DNA from: Parietichytrium sp. I65-24A
Lineage: Eukaryota > Sar > Bigyra > Thraustochytrida > Thraustochytriidae
DNA: 64,000 nt
Reading direction: 5' to 3'
NCBI GenBank assembly: GCA_012862575.1
Contig: BLSF01000013.1
Span: 558,001-622,000 of the forward strand
Part shown: positions 38,779 through 48,652 of the stretch, one piece after another
Layout of the letters: every line of letters begins with the position of its first letter
Position numbering within the stretch: the stretch's first letter is position 1
The notes under the pieces: model-generated
Seen by the model: only the letters and a program-made list of their open reading frames with translations
Databases searched by the model: none
What the model was told of the DNA's origin: nothing
Translations under genes and position numbers: made by a program

Positions 38779-40875
38779 TCAGTTGGTTTTATGATTAAAA
38801 AGGCGTACGACGGAGGATGATGAGGGCAGTTTTGGGGCTGTGAACGTGAAACCGGCTCGATTCTTATGCTCCTCGGAAGACTCAGAGGACGGCATTTCTA
38901 TCGCGACGGTTCCCTCCGTGGCTTCAGACTCGTCTTCGGCGAATGGGGGGAGCATTTTGTGCTTGTGGCGGTCCACATACATGTTCATTAAGTTGAACAG
39001 AAATATCGCGAGAGGAGATCCAATCTCCACACTGTGTACTTCTTTTCCAAGATTCTTGGGGATGACATGAGAGAATTGCGCCTGGAAAACAGCTGGTAGC
39101 TTTTCCTGGAGAATCGATGGGAGACTCGAGAGTTCATTTGCAATCTCCTCTTCAAAATCGAACCCCTCAACATGAAGTAAGAGAACTGGCTGATTGCCCT
39201 GCTCCGCCAAGATTAAGGTTTCCTGGACGTCCGGTGATGCAAGCACCCCTTTGGTGAGTATCAGCAAAAGTGCCGCGCAGTCAGCCTGCTCTAGATCAGA
39301 GACGTCGTTCTCCGTATGAAGGGCGGTGGACTGGTGCCCAAACCTCAACGCCTCGCACACCTCCGCAGCGACTTGATATGCCTCCTTGTTGTCGAAGTCA
39401 TGACTGACGTAATAGTGAAATCTTTTGCCTTCCGGGAGACTCGACCTCTGTTTCACTGCGTCTATCTTGCGCTTCAGTAGAAACCCGCCTACAGCGAGAG
39501 AAACAAGCGCGAAGAGAACGCTTGGAACAATAAGGCCTGCGCCAGGACGAGGTCGATTGATGAGTTCGTCGTTGCTGGAAGTGCTCCAGGGAACCTTACC
39601 TGTCGCAACAAACCCTCCAGGGACAGCGTACAGGGATACCTCAGAGCTCACGCGAACGACGTCCGGGACTTGTGCGCCTAAAGTGCTGTTTCCCACTCCG
39701 ATGAGAGACCCTCCAGCAGAGAAGAGCACAAATGCATCGTCCCCTGTGCTGACCTTCGTTATTTCACCACGGAGTTTGATTTTGTTGTATTTGAGTTCTC
39801 CCTCATCAATATAGACCTGGGTTCCCTCTCCATAGCTCAGAATAGCGAGTATAGATCCACGGACTGCGTAGGCTCTGATAACCCGTTCTAAAAAGCACTG
39901 TATGCCTCCCCAACACATCATTTGCTCCGCAAAGACGGCGCAAAACGCGTCCTTGCTAGCTACTAAATCGACCACAGGTTGACCAACGACACTCGGGGGC
40001 AGTGCGCCTCCGTAGGACGGGTCTCCAAAGCAGCGCACACCAGTGGCGGGACAAAGTATACAGAGAGCCTCGTCCGAGGCTTTGATGACGGAATTAGAGA
40101 TGTCGCAACTTTTCTCCTCTTCCAGTGTGGCCAAACCTGGAGCCGATGACAAGCTCCCGATGAACGCAAAGCCCCCGCCCTTCAGAATTGAGGCGCACGA
40201 ATAATCGTTGCACACCAGTGTATCTGAGGACAGCAGGCTGAGTGAGAAAGACTCTCTGGAAGTCTTGCAGAGTGATTGATCTCCAACGCAGCCCAAGAGA
40301 CCCCCACTTTCATCGAAAACTAAAAATGTGTCTCCGATGCCACGCAATCCGTGAGCAGATTCAAACTCTAAATGACTCGAAAGCGTTCTCTCTTTTGTAA
40401 CGCCAAATGAGAAAACTGTTCCATTCCTACTCGCAAGTGCGAAAGCAGTGCCGTTGGTGGCTATTCCAGTGAAGCCTGATACTCCATGCTGCACGAGTTT
40501 CTCCGCCAACTCCGACGAACCAGTACCCCAGGCTACCACTTCCCCAGACTTTCTCAGAGCGAGCATCATCTCATCACCTGCCGCAACGTCCACTACATCA
40601 TGCAATCTGTCAGCGACATCGGAGGACGCTCCCCCGTGAAGAGCAGAGCCAAAAGTATACACGACGCCGCTCTGCGTCGGCGACTCTGCGATTACCGCAA
40701 ATGCGTTGCCGTTCCCCACGACTTTGGCAATCGCATGGTCCCGGAGCTCCACCAGCTCGTTCGACCCTTCCTCAAAGCTCGCGTCGAACGAGCCCCACGC
40801 CCATGCTCGAGAAGCCCCGCCGCACCGTGTACAGGCCAGCAGCGCCACGATGGCCATGGCCCTCTTGCGCCACAT
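38779..40875 (-). CDS. Predicted receptor: RCC1-like ectodomain, membrane span, TIR-like tail
   Basis: 698 residues. A signal peptide (about 1-26, MAIVALLACTRCGGASRAWA) leads into a beta-propeller-like region at about 27-430. Its RCC1-type repeats read VYTFGSALHGGAS...VVDVAAGDEMMLALRKSGEVVAWGTG and TGIATNGTAFALASRNGTVFSFG; later ones are Cys-rich, as in the ectodomain of plant CRINKLY4 kinases. One hydrophobic span (GLIVPSVLFALVSLAVGGFLL, 447-467) ends in KRK, a stop-transfer signal. The cytosolic part at about 485-610 looks like a TIR fold: FHYYVSHDFDNKEA as strand A, then ADCAALLLILTKGVLASPDVQETL and NQPVLLLHVE as strands D and E. Glu552 sits where TIR NAD-cleaving enzymes have their catalytic Glu. 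An acidic Ser-rich tail follows. I infer single-pass surface or vesicle signalling. The TIR call is by pattern only. Confidence 0.7.
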   Translation of the reverse strand: MWRKRAMAIVALLACTRCGGASRAWAWGSFDASFEEGSNELVELRDHAIAKVVGNGNAFAVIAESPTQSGVVYTFGSALHGGASSDVADRLHDVVDVAAGDEMMLALRKSGEVVAWGTGSSELAEKLVQHGVSGFTGIATNGTAFALASRNGTVFSFGVTKERTLSSHLEFESAHGLRGIGDTFLVFDESGGLLGCVGDQSLCKTSRESFSLSLLSSDTLVCNDYSCASILKGGGFAFIGSLSSAPGLATLEEEKSCDISNSVIKASDEALCILCPATGVRCFGDPSYGGALPPSVVGQPVVDLVASKDAFCAVFAEQMMCWGGIQCFLERVIRAYAVRGSILAILSYGEGTQVYIDEGELKYNKIKLRGEITKVSTGDDAFVLFSAGGSLIGVGNSTLGAQVPDVVRVSSEVSLYAVPGGFVATGKVPWSTSSNDELINRPRPGAGLIVPSVLFALVSLAVGGFLLKRKIDAVKQRSSLPEGKRFHYYVSHDFDNKEAYQVAAEVCEALRFGHQSTALHTENDVSDLEQADCAALLLILTKGVLASPDVQETLILAEQGNQPVLLLHVEGFDFEEEIANELSSLPSILQEKLPAVFQAQFSHVIPKNLGKEVHSVEIGSPLAIFLFNLMNMYVDRHKHKMLPPFAEDESEATEGTVAIEMPSSESSEEHKNRAGFTFTAPKLPSSSSVVRLFNHKTN

Positions 40876-42157
40876 CCTGTCACTTCACTTCAATCTGTCT
40901 GCTCCAAACCGCTCTCTGCCGCGCCTCTCTGTTCACAATTCACAATTCGCAGTTCACAATTTACAATTCACAATTCACCATTCACCATTCACAATTCACA
41001 TTCAGGTTTTGCCGTCATCCTGGATCACGTGGCGCATGCTTTAGTACCCACTTTCAGTACCGTACTTAGTATTCCATTAATGGCTAATTAATAGTACCTA
41101 CCTACATACCCACTCTGCCACAATCACGGCAGCTTTAAATAATAGGTACTCGTAACTAGGAGCATAGATTGTGTACTAGTACCGTACCGTCCGAACTGGT
41201 ACACGGCCAGGGTTCAATAGAACCTTAGTAGTGCTAAGCCTGTGGAGGAGTAATGGAGTTTAGTGGAAACGTAGTGAAGGGCAACTCAAACTTTGGCCAA
41301 GATCGATTTTGAGATTGAGTAAGTCTGTCAGATCGTCGTGCATGAAGAAAGAGAGACTCACTTTACTACAGTTGGTGCATCATCATCTATGGCTGTTTTT
41401 TTTTTTAAAGAACACAAAGAAAGAGAATTCTGTCTGTTGGGAGGCAGGATGGCCTGGGTTCCTCAGTTCCAGCGCGCGAGAAAAAACGCCGAGCCCAGAG
41501 TGGTGAGCACCCATAGAGAATCTCAGCGAGACAGGTATGTGGTCGCAAAGTTCAACAGCTGACTTACGTACCGGCAAACGTACTAAGTTACTTGTATTTC
41601 ATTCTTTGATGGAAGTTCACTGGGTGTAGTGGCGATTGGCGATTCATCGGAATTCGGTTTTCTTCTCACCATTTATCTTCACCTGAAAGACCTGAAAGGC
41701 ACAATCAATCACCAACGCACGAGCCAATTCAATGAAAGGGCGCGACTAGAATGGTTTACCAACCAACTTTACAGAATTAAGGGGTGTGCGAAATAAGAGT
41801 CAGTTAATTTATACTTTAGTAGTGGAAGCTTTGCATCGAAACAGGAAGTGTGCATGGCTGACTCTGTGAGTGAGAGTATTAATCCTTGACAGTGAGCCAC
41901 ACGAGGGATCGTACTGACTACGAGTACGTGTACCGACACGAGTGACACGAGCAGGCGAACGATACGGAGGGCGCCGTAAGCTTAGTTGGGGGGCTGACTG
42001 GGCTGACCACCAATGCCAATCAAGAGCCACGAGCCAATAGATGACCGCTCGCAGGTGATAGTGGCCAGGATAAGAGAGGAAACAACTCGTCTAGCTAGTT
42101 CAAGAGAATTAGAAAATATTTAGGCAATTACATCATGACCATCATGGCGGAGATCTT
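40876..42157. other. Intergenic region upstream of the receptor gene
   Basis: 1.3 kb with CACAATTCA-type repeats (40932-41003), several GTAC cores at 41040-41200, and AT-rich remainder. No gene seen. Confidence 0.55.
40932..41003. repeat. TTCACAATTCACA imperfect repeat
   Basis: Seven or so imperfect tandem copies of a 7-10-base unit ending in ATTCAC, 57 bases upstream of the receptor start codon. Confidence 0.75.
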
Positions 42158-45100
42158 TCAAGTCGTGCTCTTAGAAACGCTCTTGCTCTTCTCTCGCTTC
42201 TCCTCCAGCATTCTGATCTCTGCTCGACAGCGCCTCTCTTCAAAATAGCCGTGCATGCGGGTCAAATGTGGCTTGAGTTGCTCAAGCATCGCAATCTCTC
42301 CTCGAAGCACTCCGAGCTCCATAAGAGCAATGCACTTGAGTGTTGAGATTTCAAATTGGTGGGCCTCCTCGGCGCACTGCTCAAGCAAACTCTTGACTTT
42401 GGAGCTATACTTTTGGCCCTTGGTTCTATAAAAAACCGCGGCGCAATATTTAGCGTACGGACGGCAAGGCTCATAGCAGTCTGCATAGAGTTCGACAATC
42501 TCCAAAAGCTCTTGCAACAAGCTAACGCAATTCTTTCGCGTTGAAGCCGCGGAGGGCACTTTTTTCCACGCGGCGTTTCCTTTGTAGGCCGCGCTGCTCT
42601 TCTTCTTACGAGGTTTATCGGTGCGATTCGCCTCGGAGGATCTTCGTGATTTTCGAATTGGGAAACGGAAGTTCGGATTGCGCTCATTCCGCCTCAGCCG
42701 ATCAGCTTCTGCCGGAGTTCCAGGCTCACTACTCTCCGCGCCAACGCTAGAGCGGTGACTCCTGCTAATACGGCTATATGACTCGCTGAGTCTGCTCTGA
42801 AGGCCAAGACGTGGAGATGCGATACCGTCATCTGTCATTCCTGACGAGCCAGAATTCTCGTTGGAGTCCACATACTCAGAGAATGACTCCATAAAGATCC
42901 GAAAGATCAGTATCAGCATGTGAAAGCGGCGAATTGGCAAGTGGTCGTAGTTGTGGCCTTTCGCGATGGAAGCTCCCACTTTGCTGAGTAAAAGAGCGGT
43001 GTCTTTATGTCCATACCTTCTTAAAATTAGCAGCGCAAGCACACCAACACCATCCGGTTCCTCTAGCTCAGCAGCCATCACGCAAATCTCGTGAAGTTGC
43101 TCTGCATAAGCGTTCCCAGGATCCGCAGTGCTGCGAAGAAAATCCAACGGAGCTTCAAGAAGCTGCTCCAAGTAAGCGATTGCTACACCATAATTGGCAG
43201 CGCACACCTCTACGTATGCACAGAGGCAATTGACGTGAAAGATCCCGACTCCATCTTGGAAAAGACTGCGTGAGAGCGAAACAACCGGATAGCGCGTGTC
43301 TCTACCTCGCATCAGCTCTAGCGTCACGTGCGTCTCCAAGCTCTCCAGTTTATCGCGATGAAATTGCAAAAAGTTGAAGATCCACGTGGACTTTGTCAAA
43401 AAGTCGCTTGCCTCGTCAAACCCGCCTGCTAGCAGCATGTACTCGCCCAAAAGGATCGCGATTTTCCCTTTTGCCCCGCTACCGCGGACCTGGTCAAGAA
43501 GCTCCAGAGTCTTCTCGTTATAATCCATCGCAATCTCCTTGGCCCACTCCTTGCTCATCCCAACGTAAAAGAGGCACGCCGAAGCGTAACACAGTGCCAG
43601 CTGATCCAGCGAGGCAGCCATGGGGTCCAAAGACCTGCTTTCAATTTTATTGTCGTTGAGATCGAGGATTACACTTGCCTTGCGATTTTGCAACTGCCGA
43701 GCCCTCCGACCTTTCGATGAAGGCCTCGAAGCATCTTCGCGCTTCAAAGAACATTCGTACGCAACTTTAGCGAGAGTCATTGCGTTGAGCCTGCGCTCCA
43801 AACCCACCGGAGACGTTTGGTCGAAAATGATAGAGCCAAGGAGGCCGTACACTCGTGAACCCTCAAGTAGTGCTTCCACATTCGAGTCGCAGCCCTGGAC
43901 AGTTTTAAACTCGGGCAGATTTTCGACTTTTCTATATGCGTTCAAATTTCGCTGCACCTCGGCTTGCCTGGTCCTCTGATTCCGCTTTCTGGATTTCTCT
44001 TTGAACAACTTCTTAAAAAAACCCAGCGGCCCGGACTCAGATGCGTCTTCCATAGAATCCAGGTCCTCTAGGAATTTGACACCTTTACTGCGTCCAATGA
44101 ATGGACTGGGCGGACCGCCAACACCCCTCGCGCCGGCCCCGCCGCCCTGGTGGTTCCGCATAAATGCTTTGCGGTTCAGGCTGCGATCAGCAGTAGAATT
44201 CATCGTGACCTCCCGGCCAGACTGAAAAGACGACTCCTGATGCTTTAAGAGCTTCGTGTGGTTGGCCTTTTGAATCGCATCACTGAGCCTGCCTCCTAAA
44301 CCTCCCTTCTCGCCTTTGCGCCGCCCGTCTGCAGCAGTGGACACTGGTGCCTCTGTATGAAAAGAGCCAGGGCCCTCGCTCTCGTTCCGATGCATGGGGT
44401 TCTGCGACGAGCGAGCTCCCGCGCCATTTTTGGGGGCCTCAACGCCCTCCGCCTCATCGCCATGAAAGTACTTTGCAAGCCAACTCCTCCTCCGCGGCTT
44501 GGCAACCTGCTCTTGACTTCCGTGCGGCTGACCAAGAACACTCACGTCAAGGTCGAGAGCTTCGAGCGCAGCCCGGAGGTACTCTTCCGCGGCCTGGGAC
44601 AGCCCAAAGAATAGATAAGCCTCTCCAACTTTCCTGAACCAACTGGCCTGGTGCCACGGTTCAACTCTTACTTTGGCCTGCCGACTGACGTTGATCAGAC
44701 GCGTGAAACAGAGCCACACTGCTTGCATAGAGTGCAACTCCAGAGCATCGTCTCCCGCCACCTCGAGGTAATACATGGCACGCTCGTGTGATTCTGCGCT
44801 AAAGTAGTGATTGGCAAGCCGGAGGTAGACGGGCTGCAAATAGTCCTCGTATTTCTTTTCGTAGAATTCCGCCACTGTAATGTGAAGCGATTTGCGCATT
44901 TTAAAGAGCAGCAAATTGTAAGCCGATTCTCGCAACATGACACTCGAGAATCGTATGACGTTTTCACCATTTGCATCAGTCTCAGACACAAGGAATCCCC
45001 GTTGCACGAGGCTTGCAATATGCTCATTTAGTAGCTTTGAGATTTCGCGCAAATCTCCAACCGCAGCAGCAGCCGGTGTGGACGCGCCACCCCCTTTCGA

Positions 45101-48100
45101 TGTTCGACCGGAGCGTTTCTGCTTCGGCCGCTCGTGCGGCTCGTCGTCACCTTGCAAAGCGCGAACCGTGGCTTGCGGGTTAATACTCGCCCGGCTACTC
45201 TTCGCCAGGCTCATCTTGGAACTAAGAGCTTTTTCTTGGATTTTCTTCTTGTGATCAGGTCGGTCGTCTTCGAGAATGGCTTCCTCGTTTTCTTCGGCGC
45301 CCGTGTAGCTTAACAACACCGAAGCCAACACGTGCATTTGAAACTCATTCCCGATCACTGCGGCCACCTTGAGAGTGAGCTGCTGTGAGCCAGGAATTCG
45401 GTCTATGCGAGACGTCATGAGCGCAGACACCGTACTGGGCAACCCAAAATCGTCACCTTGGGCCTCCTTAGAAAGCACGCACACACCGTTCTCAACCTTA
45501 TACACTTTGTCCTCCGTCATAAGCTTGAAAAGCTCTTCTGCAAAAAACGGGTGGCCTTGGCTCTTGTCATAGACCACACTCACAAGCCTTGGGGGGATAC
45601 TGTCTGCGCCGATCCACAGTTTTAGACACTCCTGGATCTCTTGCAGGTTGAGTGGCTGCAAGTTGACTTTTGTGGTCATCGACTGTGAGCAAATTTTCTG
45701 GAACCAGTCCACAAGAACTTCTCCAGCTGGGGGTGTCTCTACGGTGGGCATGAGCCTCTGGGAAGGCAACCCAAACATCATGTTTTCGCGACAGGTGAGC
45801 ATAAGCGCGATAGGCTCGCCGCGCTCCGTGAGGCGATAGAGAGCCTCCACCGAGTAGGGATCTGCCCATTGCAGGTCCTCCACAATAATAAAGATGCGAA
45901 TCACGTTGTTGTTCTTGTCGATGTCATTGGCGGTTACATCAAAGTAATCTTGGGCGTGCTCCAAGTCTTTTGCGGCTTTGGAGAAGATCTCCACGATTAA
46001 CCGAAGCAAGTTCACCAAAAATACTTCCGAGTCGGCAGCATCTTTGGTGGTGTCGCTCGCCCCGCCAAGCTTGAAGAAATCGGGGAGGACCTTTCGCAGG
46101 AGCGGGAACAAGTCGCGCAAGCCTTTGTTCACCTCTACATCGAGCCCATCATCACCGAGCTCACCAGAGTCGATACTTTCCCTTGCCCTGCGCGGTTTGT
46201 GCCTGTGCTCGTCGCCGCTGTCACTATCATGGCCGTTTTCACTCTCATCAAAGCTCTCTGAATTACTATCACGCGGCCCGCTCACGAGACCCATGGAGTC
46301 TAGATGGGGAATACGGCTCTCCAAAATCCGCATTCGCTCGCTGTCTGTCAGGCGAGATAGCTTGGTGCTCCCCACAAAGTATTGCAGCACTTGAGGCACG
46401 ATCGACTTCCACAAGAAAAAAGGCGTGTGGGTTTCGGTGTCGTCACCACGCGCAATAAGCGTCAAGAACGGTCGGCTTTTGGCTTTGCTGAGAGCGTATT
46501 GGCAGAGCCTCGTCTTGCCGAGTCCAGCGTCACCAGTAACAACCAACGTCCCTGGGTGAGGCGAGAAGGGATCTAGCACGTTGCGAAGCAAACGCTTTAC
46601 CATGGACTCTTCCTTACTTCTTCCTACTTGACGGGTTTTGATCTGCTGGTCTATCGAGATGACGAGCTTTTGCTGCTTTGGCCGATACACCTCCACGGTA
46701 TCTACTTTGCCTTTGATTCCAATGTGCTTGGATGCGTGGTAGCTAATGTACTTTCTGGACTCCCTAAAGGTCTGCTTATCGCATAAAATATTTTTCTTGG
46801 CTGCGACCATCAAGCGAGCCGCCATATTGACCTTCACACCATGGAGAGTGTATTCGCAACGCAGCTGCCCACCAACGGTTCCACAAAACACCTCTCCAGT
46901 GGTGATCCCAATCGAGCACCCTACTTTCCACTTTTGACGGTCTTTCCGGAGCTCCTCGAGCTCCTCGAGGATCATCATGGCCGCCTTCACGGCGCGCACA
47001 GAATCGTTTTCATGCTTTTGGGGCGGTAACCCAAACGCAGTGAGCACACCAGCGCCCTTGTCGTCGACAATAAACCGAAGCAAGGTGCCCTCATAAGCAA
47101 GAATGTGCTTGTGCACGATCGTAAACGAGTCCTGAATGGTGTTGATGTCTGACTCTTTACCTTCGTATCGCAACCCTAAGAGCTTGCAAAACACTGTTGA
47201 GCACACGCGCAGCTCTCCACTCCAAATCCCGTTTCCAGAGTCGATCGACACGAGGGCTGGCGACGGAACGTAACAACATAAGGTGTCCTGAAGCCGCTTG
47301 TACTGCAGGGGGTCTTTCGAAGTGAAAGACTTCATCTCCGCAAACACCAACTCACGATTAGGGAAGACTGGTGCGTCAGATTCGAAGCCTTTAAGTAAGA
47401 AATTGCCACTAGGGAGCACTTGGCCGCGCATCATGTCACCGATGAGCTCATACGTTTGCTTGGAAACGACTGTTTGTCCCGCCTCAGCCTCGGGCTCGGC
47501 GCTTCCAATCTGCTCCACGGGCGAGCCGGTCACGACGTACTCCCACCGATCGTTCAAACCACCAACGTGATAACTAACAATGGTCCCGCACCCCACTCCA
47601 CAGTGCACAGATAGTTTAATCGCCGAGACGCTATCCCGCCTCGAATGCCGTGACATCTTGTCCTTTTTGGAGCCCTTTCCTCCTCCACGCGAGTTAATAG
47701 CATCTTCCTCGAAAATATTTTTCTTTGACCGCCCAGCCACTCGAAAGTCGTAAGAGACTAGTTCCATGGCCACCTGGCTTGCGCAGAGAGTGGCCATTTC
47801 TAGTGAACGTTCGAAGGTCTCCGAGGGGAACACAGCAAGAATTGCGTCACCAGCAAATTTGATCACATCCCCGCCCTTGTTCGCGATCGTCGCCACCATC
47901 TGCTCAAGAGATGCTCCGATGTAACGAGACAAATTCTCCGCGGCATAGGCGACGTGCTTGATTTCCTTCACTAGGCGTTCTGCCAGGGCCGAAAAGCCGC
48001 TGATATCCGCGAACAGAACTGCAGCCTGAAATCGCTCCGAGAAGACCCGCTTGGACATCTTCGAGCTGCGCATGTGATGGCGAATTATCCTCGCCGGAAC

Positions 48101-48652
48101 CAAACTCGCGAGGAGCTCCAGCCTATTAATCTCCAGCTCCAGGGCCAGGTCGCTCTTCAGCCCCTCCAAATACTCTTGGCACGACTCAGCGTCAAGCGCA
48201 AAGTTCTCCGTGGTGCTGGTCACCTCGCCATCGTTACTCAGCTGCCTCCGCGACGCGTCCGAGTTCTGGCTCGAGTCGCTCACACGTTGATACTGTCTGC
48301 TGGATGCCTTCTTCTCCCCGGCCTGTGCCTCTGCCAGCCCGCCCTGCTGCTTGCCCGCGTCAGAGTTCTCCCGAACCATCTGTGCTCTGCGCCCCTGCGC
48401 CCCCTGCTGTCCTAGCACCTGCTTGGACGTGGACCCGAACTGCCGACCACCTACGCGCAAACTCCCGAACAGTCGCGCCTGACCATCCATCTGGTTACCG
48501 TACATGTACGTGCCGCGTGGCACACCATCGCGTACACCGCCCTCCAAGTCTTCCCCTGGCGGAGACTTTTTGCGTCCCGCGCGGCTGCTGTGGCCATTGC
48601 CATTGCCATTGCCATTGCTATTGCTATTGCGGTTGCTCGCCCGCGTGCTCAT
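42158..48652 (-). CDS. Soluble adenylyl cyclase-like (ADCY10-type) protein
   Basis: A 2164-residue protein with the layout of animal soluble adenylyl cyclase. Cyclase domain C1 (about 205-420) has the two metal-binding aspartates, Asp216 in LFADISGFSAL and Asp269 in IKFAGDAILAVF. C2 follows at about 465-650 (FIVDDKGAGVLTAFGLPP; CSIGITTGEVFCGTVGG; EYTLHGVKVNMAARLM). A STAND-like NTPase has Walker A GDAGLGKTRL at about 707 and a Walker B-like IIVEDLQWADP at about 920. The long C-terminal half is helical and TPR-like. The family makes cAMP from ATP and is stimulated by bicarbonate and Ca2+. Lys265 matches the Lys that binds bicarbonate in the human enzyme, but the partnering Arg appears to be Gly in YVVTGSPVEQIGS. 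The first ATG is 48652; six upstream codons lack one. An Asn-Ser-Gly repeat follows the start. No membrane spans. Confidence 0.92.
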   Translation of the reverse strand: MSTRASNRNSNSNGNGNGNGHSSRAGRKKSPPGEDLEGGVRDGVPRGTYMYGNQMDGQARLFGSLRVGGRQFGSTSKQVLGQQGAQGRRAQMVRENSDAGKQQGGLAEAQAGEKKASSRQYQRVSDSSQNSDASRRQLSNDGEVTSTTENFALDAESCQEYLEGLKSDLALELEINRLELLASLVPARIIRHHMRSSKMSKRVFSERFQAAVLFADISGFSALAERLVKEIKHVAYAAENLSRYIGASLEQMVATIANKGGDVIKFAGDAILAVFPSETFERSLEMATLCASQVAMELVSYDFRVAGRSKKNIFEEDAINSRGGGKGSKKDKMSRHSRRDSVSAIKLSVHCGVGCGTIVSYHVGGLNDRWEYVVTGSPVEQIGSAEPEAEAGQTVVSKQTYELIGDMMRGQVLPSGNFLLKGFESDAPVFPNRELVFAEMKSFTSKDPLQYKRLQDTLCCYVPSPALVSIDSGNGIWSGELRVCSTVFCKLLGLRYEGKESDINTIQDSFTIVHKHILAYEGTLLRFIVDDKGAGVLTAFGLPPQKHENDSVRAVKAAMMILEELEELRKDRQKWKVGCSIGITTGEVFCGTVGGQLRCEYTLHGVKVNMAARLMVAAKKNILCDKQTFRESRKYISYHASKHIGIKGKVDTVEVYRPKQQKLVISIDQQIKTRQVGRSKEESMVKRLLRNVLDPFSPHPGTLVVTGDAGLGKTRLCQYALSKAKSRPFLTLIARGDDTETHTPFFLWKSIVPQVLQYFVGSTKLSRLTDSERMRILESRIPHLDSMGLVSGPRDSNSESFDESENGHDSDSGDEHRHKPRRARESIDSGELGDDGLDVEVNKGLRDLFPLLRKVLPDFFKLGGASDTTKDAADSEVFLVNLLRLIVEIFSKAAKDLEHAQDYFDVTANDIDKNNNVIRIFIIVEDLQWADPYSVEALYRLTERGEPIALMLTCRENMMFGLPSQRLMPTVETPPAGEVLVDWFQKICSQSMTTKVNLQPLNLQEIQECLKLWIGADSIPPRLVSVVYDKSQGHPFFAEELFKLMTEDKVYKVENGVCVLSKEAQGDDFGLPSTVSALMTSRIDRIPGSQQLTLKVAAVIGNEFQMHVLASVLLSYTGAEENEEAILEDDRPDHKKKIQEKALSSKMSLAKSSRASINPQATVRALQGDDEPHERPKQKRSGRTSKGGGASTPAAAAVGDLREISKLLNEHIASLVQRGFLVSETDANGENVIRFSSVMLRESAYNLLLFKMRKSLHITVAEFYEKKYEDYLQPVYLRLANHYFSAESHERAMYYLEVAGDDALELHSMQAVWLCFTRLINVSRQAKVRVEPWHQASWFRKVGEAYLFFGLSQAAEEYLRAALEALDLDVSVLGQPHGSQEQVAKPRRRSWLAKYFHGDEAEGVEAPKNGAGARSSQNPMHRNESEGPGSFHTEAPVSTAADGRRKGEKGGLGGRLSDAIQKANHTKLLKHQESSFQSGREVTMNSTADRSLNRKAFMRNHQGGGAGARGVGGPPSPFIGRSKGVKFLEDLDSMEDASESGPLGFFKKLFKEKSRKRNQRTRQAEVQRNLNAYRKVENLPEFKTVQGCDSNVEALLEGSRVYGLLGSIIFDQTSPVGLERRLNAMTLAKVAYECSLKREDASRPSSKGRRARQLQNRKASVILDLNDNKIESRSLDPMAASLDQLALCYASACLFYVGMSKEWAKEIAMDYNEKTLELLDQVRGSGAKGKIAILLGEYMLLAGGFDEASDFLTKSTWIFNFLQFHRDKLESLETHVTLELMRGRDTRYPVVSLSRSLFQDGVGIFHVNCLCAYVEVCAANYGVAIAYLEQLLEAPLDFLRSTADPGNAYAEQLHEICVMAAELEEPDGVGVLALLILRRYGHKDTALLLSKVGASIAKGHNYDHLPIRRFHMLILIFRIFMESFSEYVDSNENSGSSGMTDDGIASPRLGLQSRLSESYSRISRSHRSSVGAESSEPGTPAEADRLRRNERNPNFRFPIRKSRRSSEANRTDKPRKKKSSAAYKGNAAWKKVPSAASTRKNCVSLLQELLEIVELYADCYEPCRPYAKYCAAVFYRTKGQKYSSKVKSLLEQCAEEAHQFEISTLKCIALMELGVLRGEIAMLEQLKPHLTRMHGYFEERRCRAEIRMLEEKREKSKSVSKSTT

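Noticed and set aside
44296-45031. Several 70-110-codon frames opposite or offset to the cyclase gene.
   Set aside because: They are shadows of the long cyclase reading frame with atypical composition.
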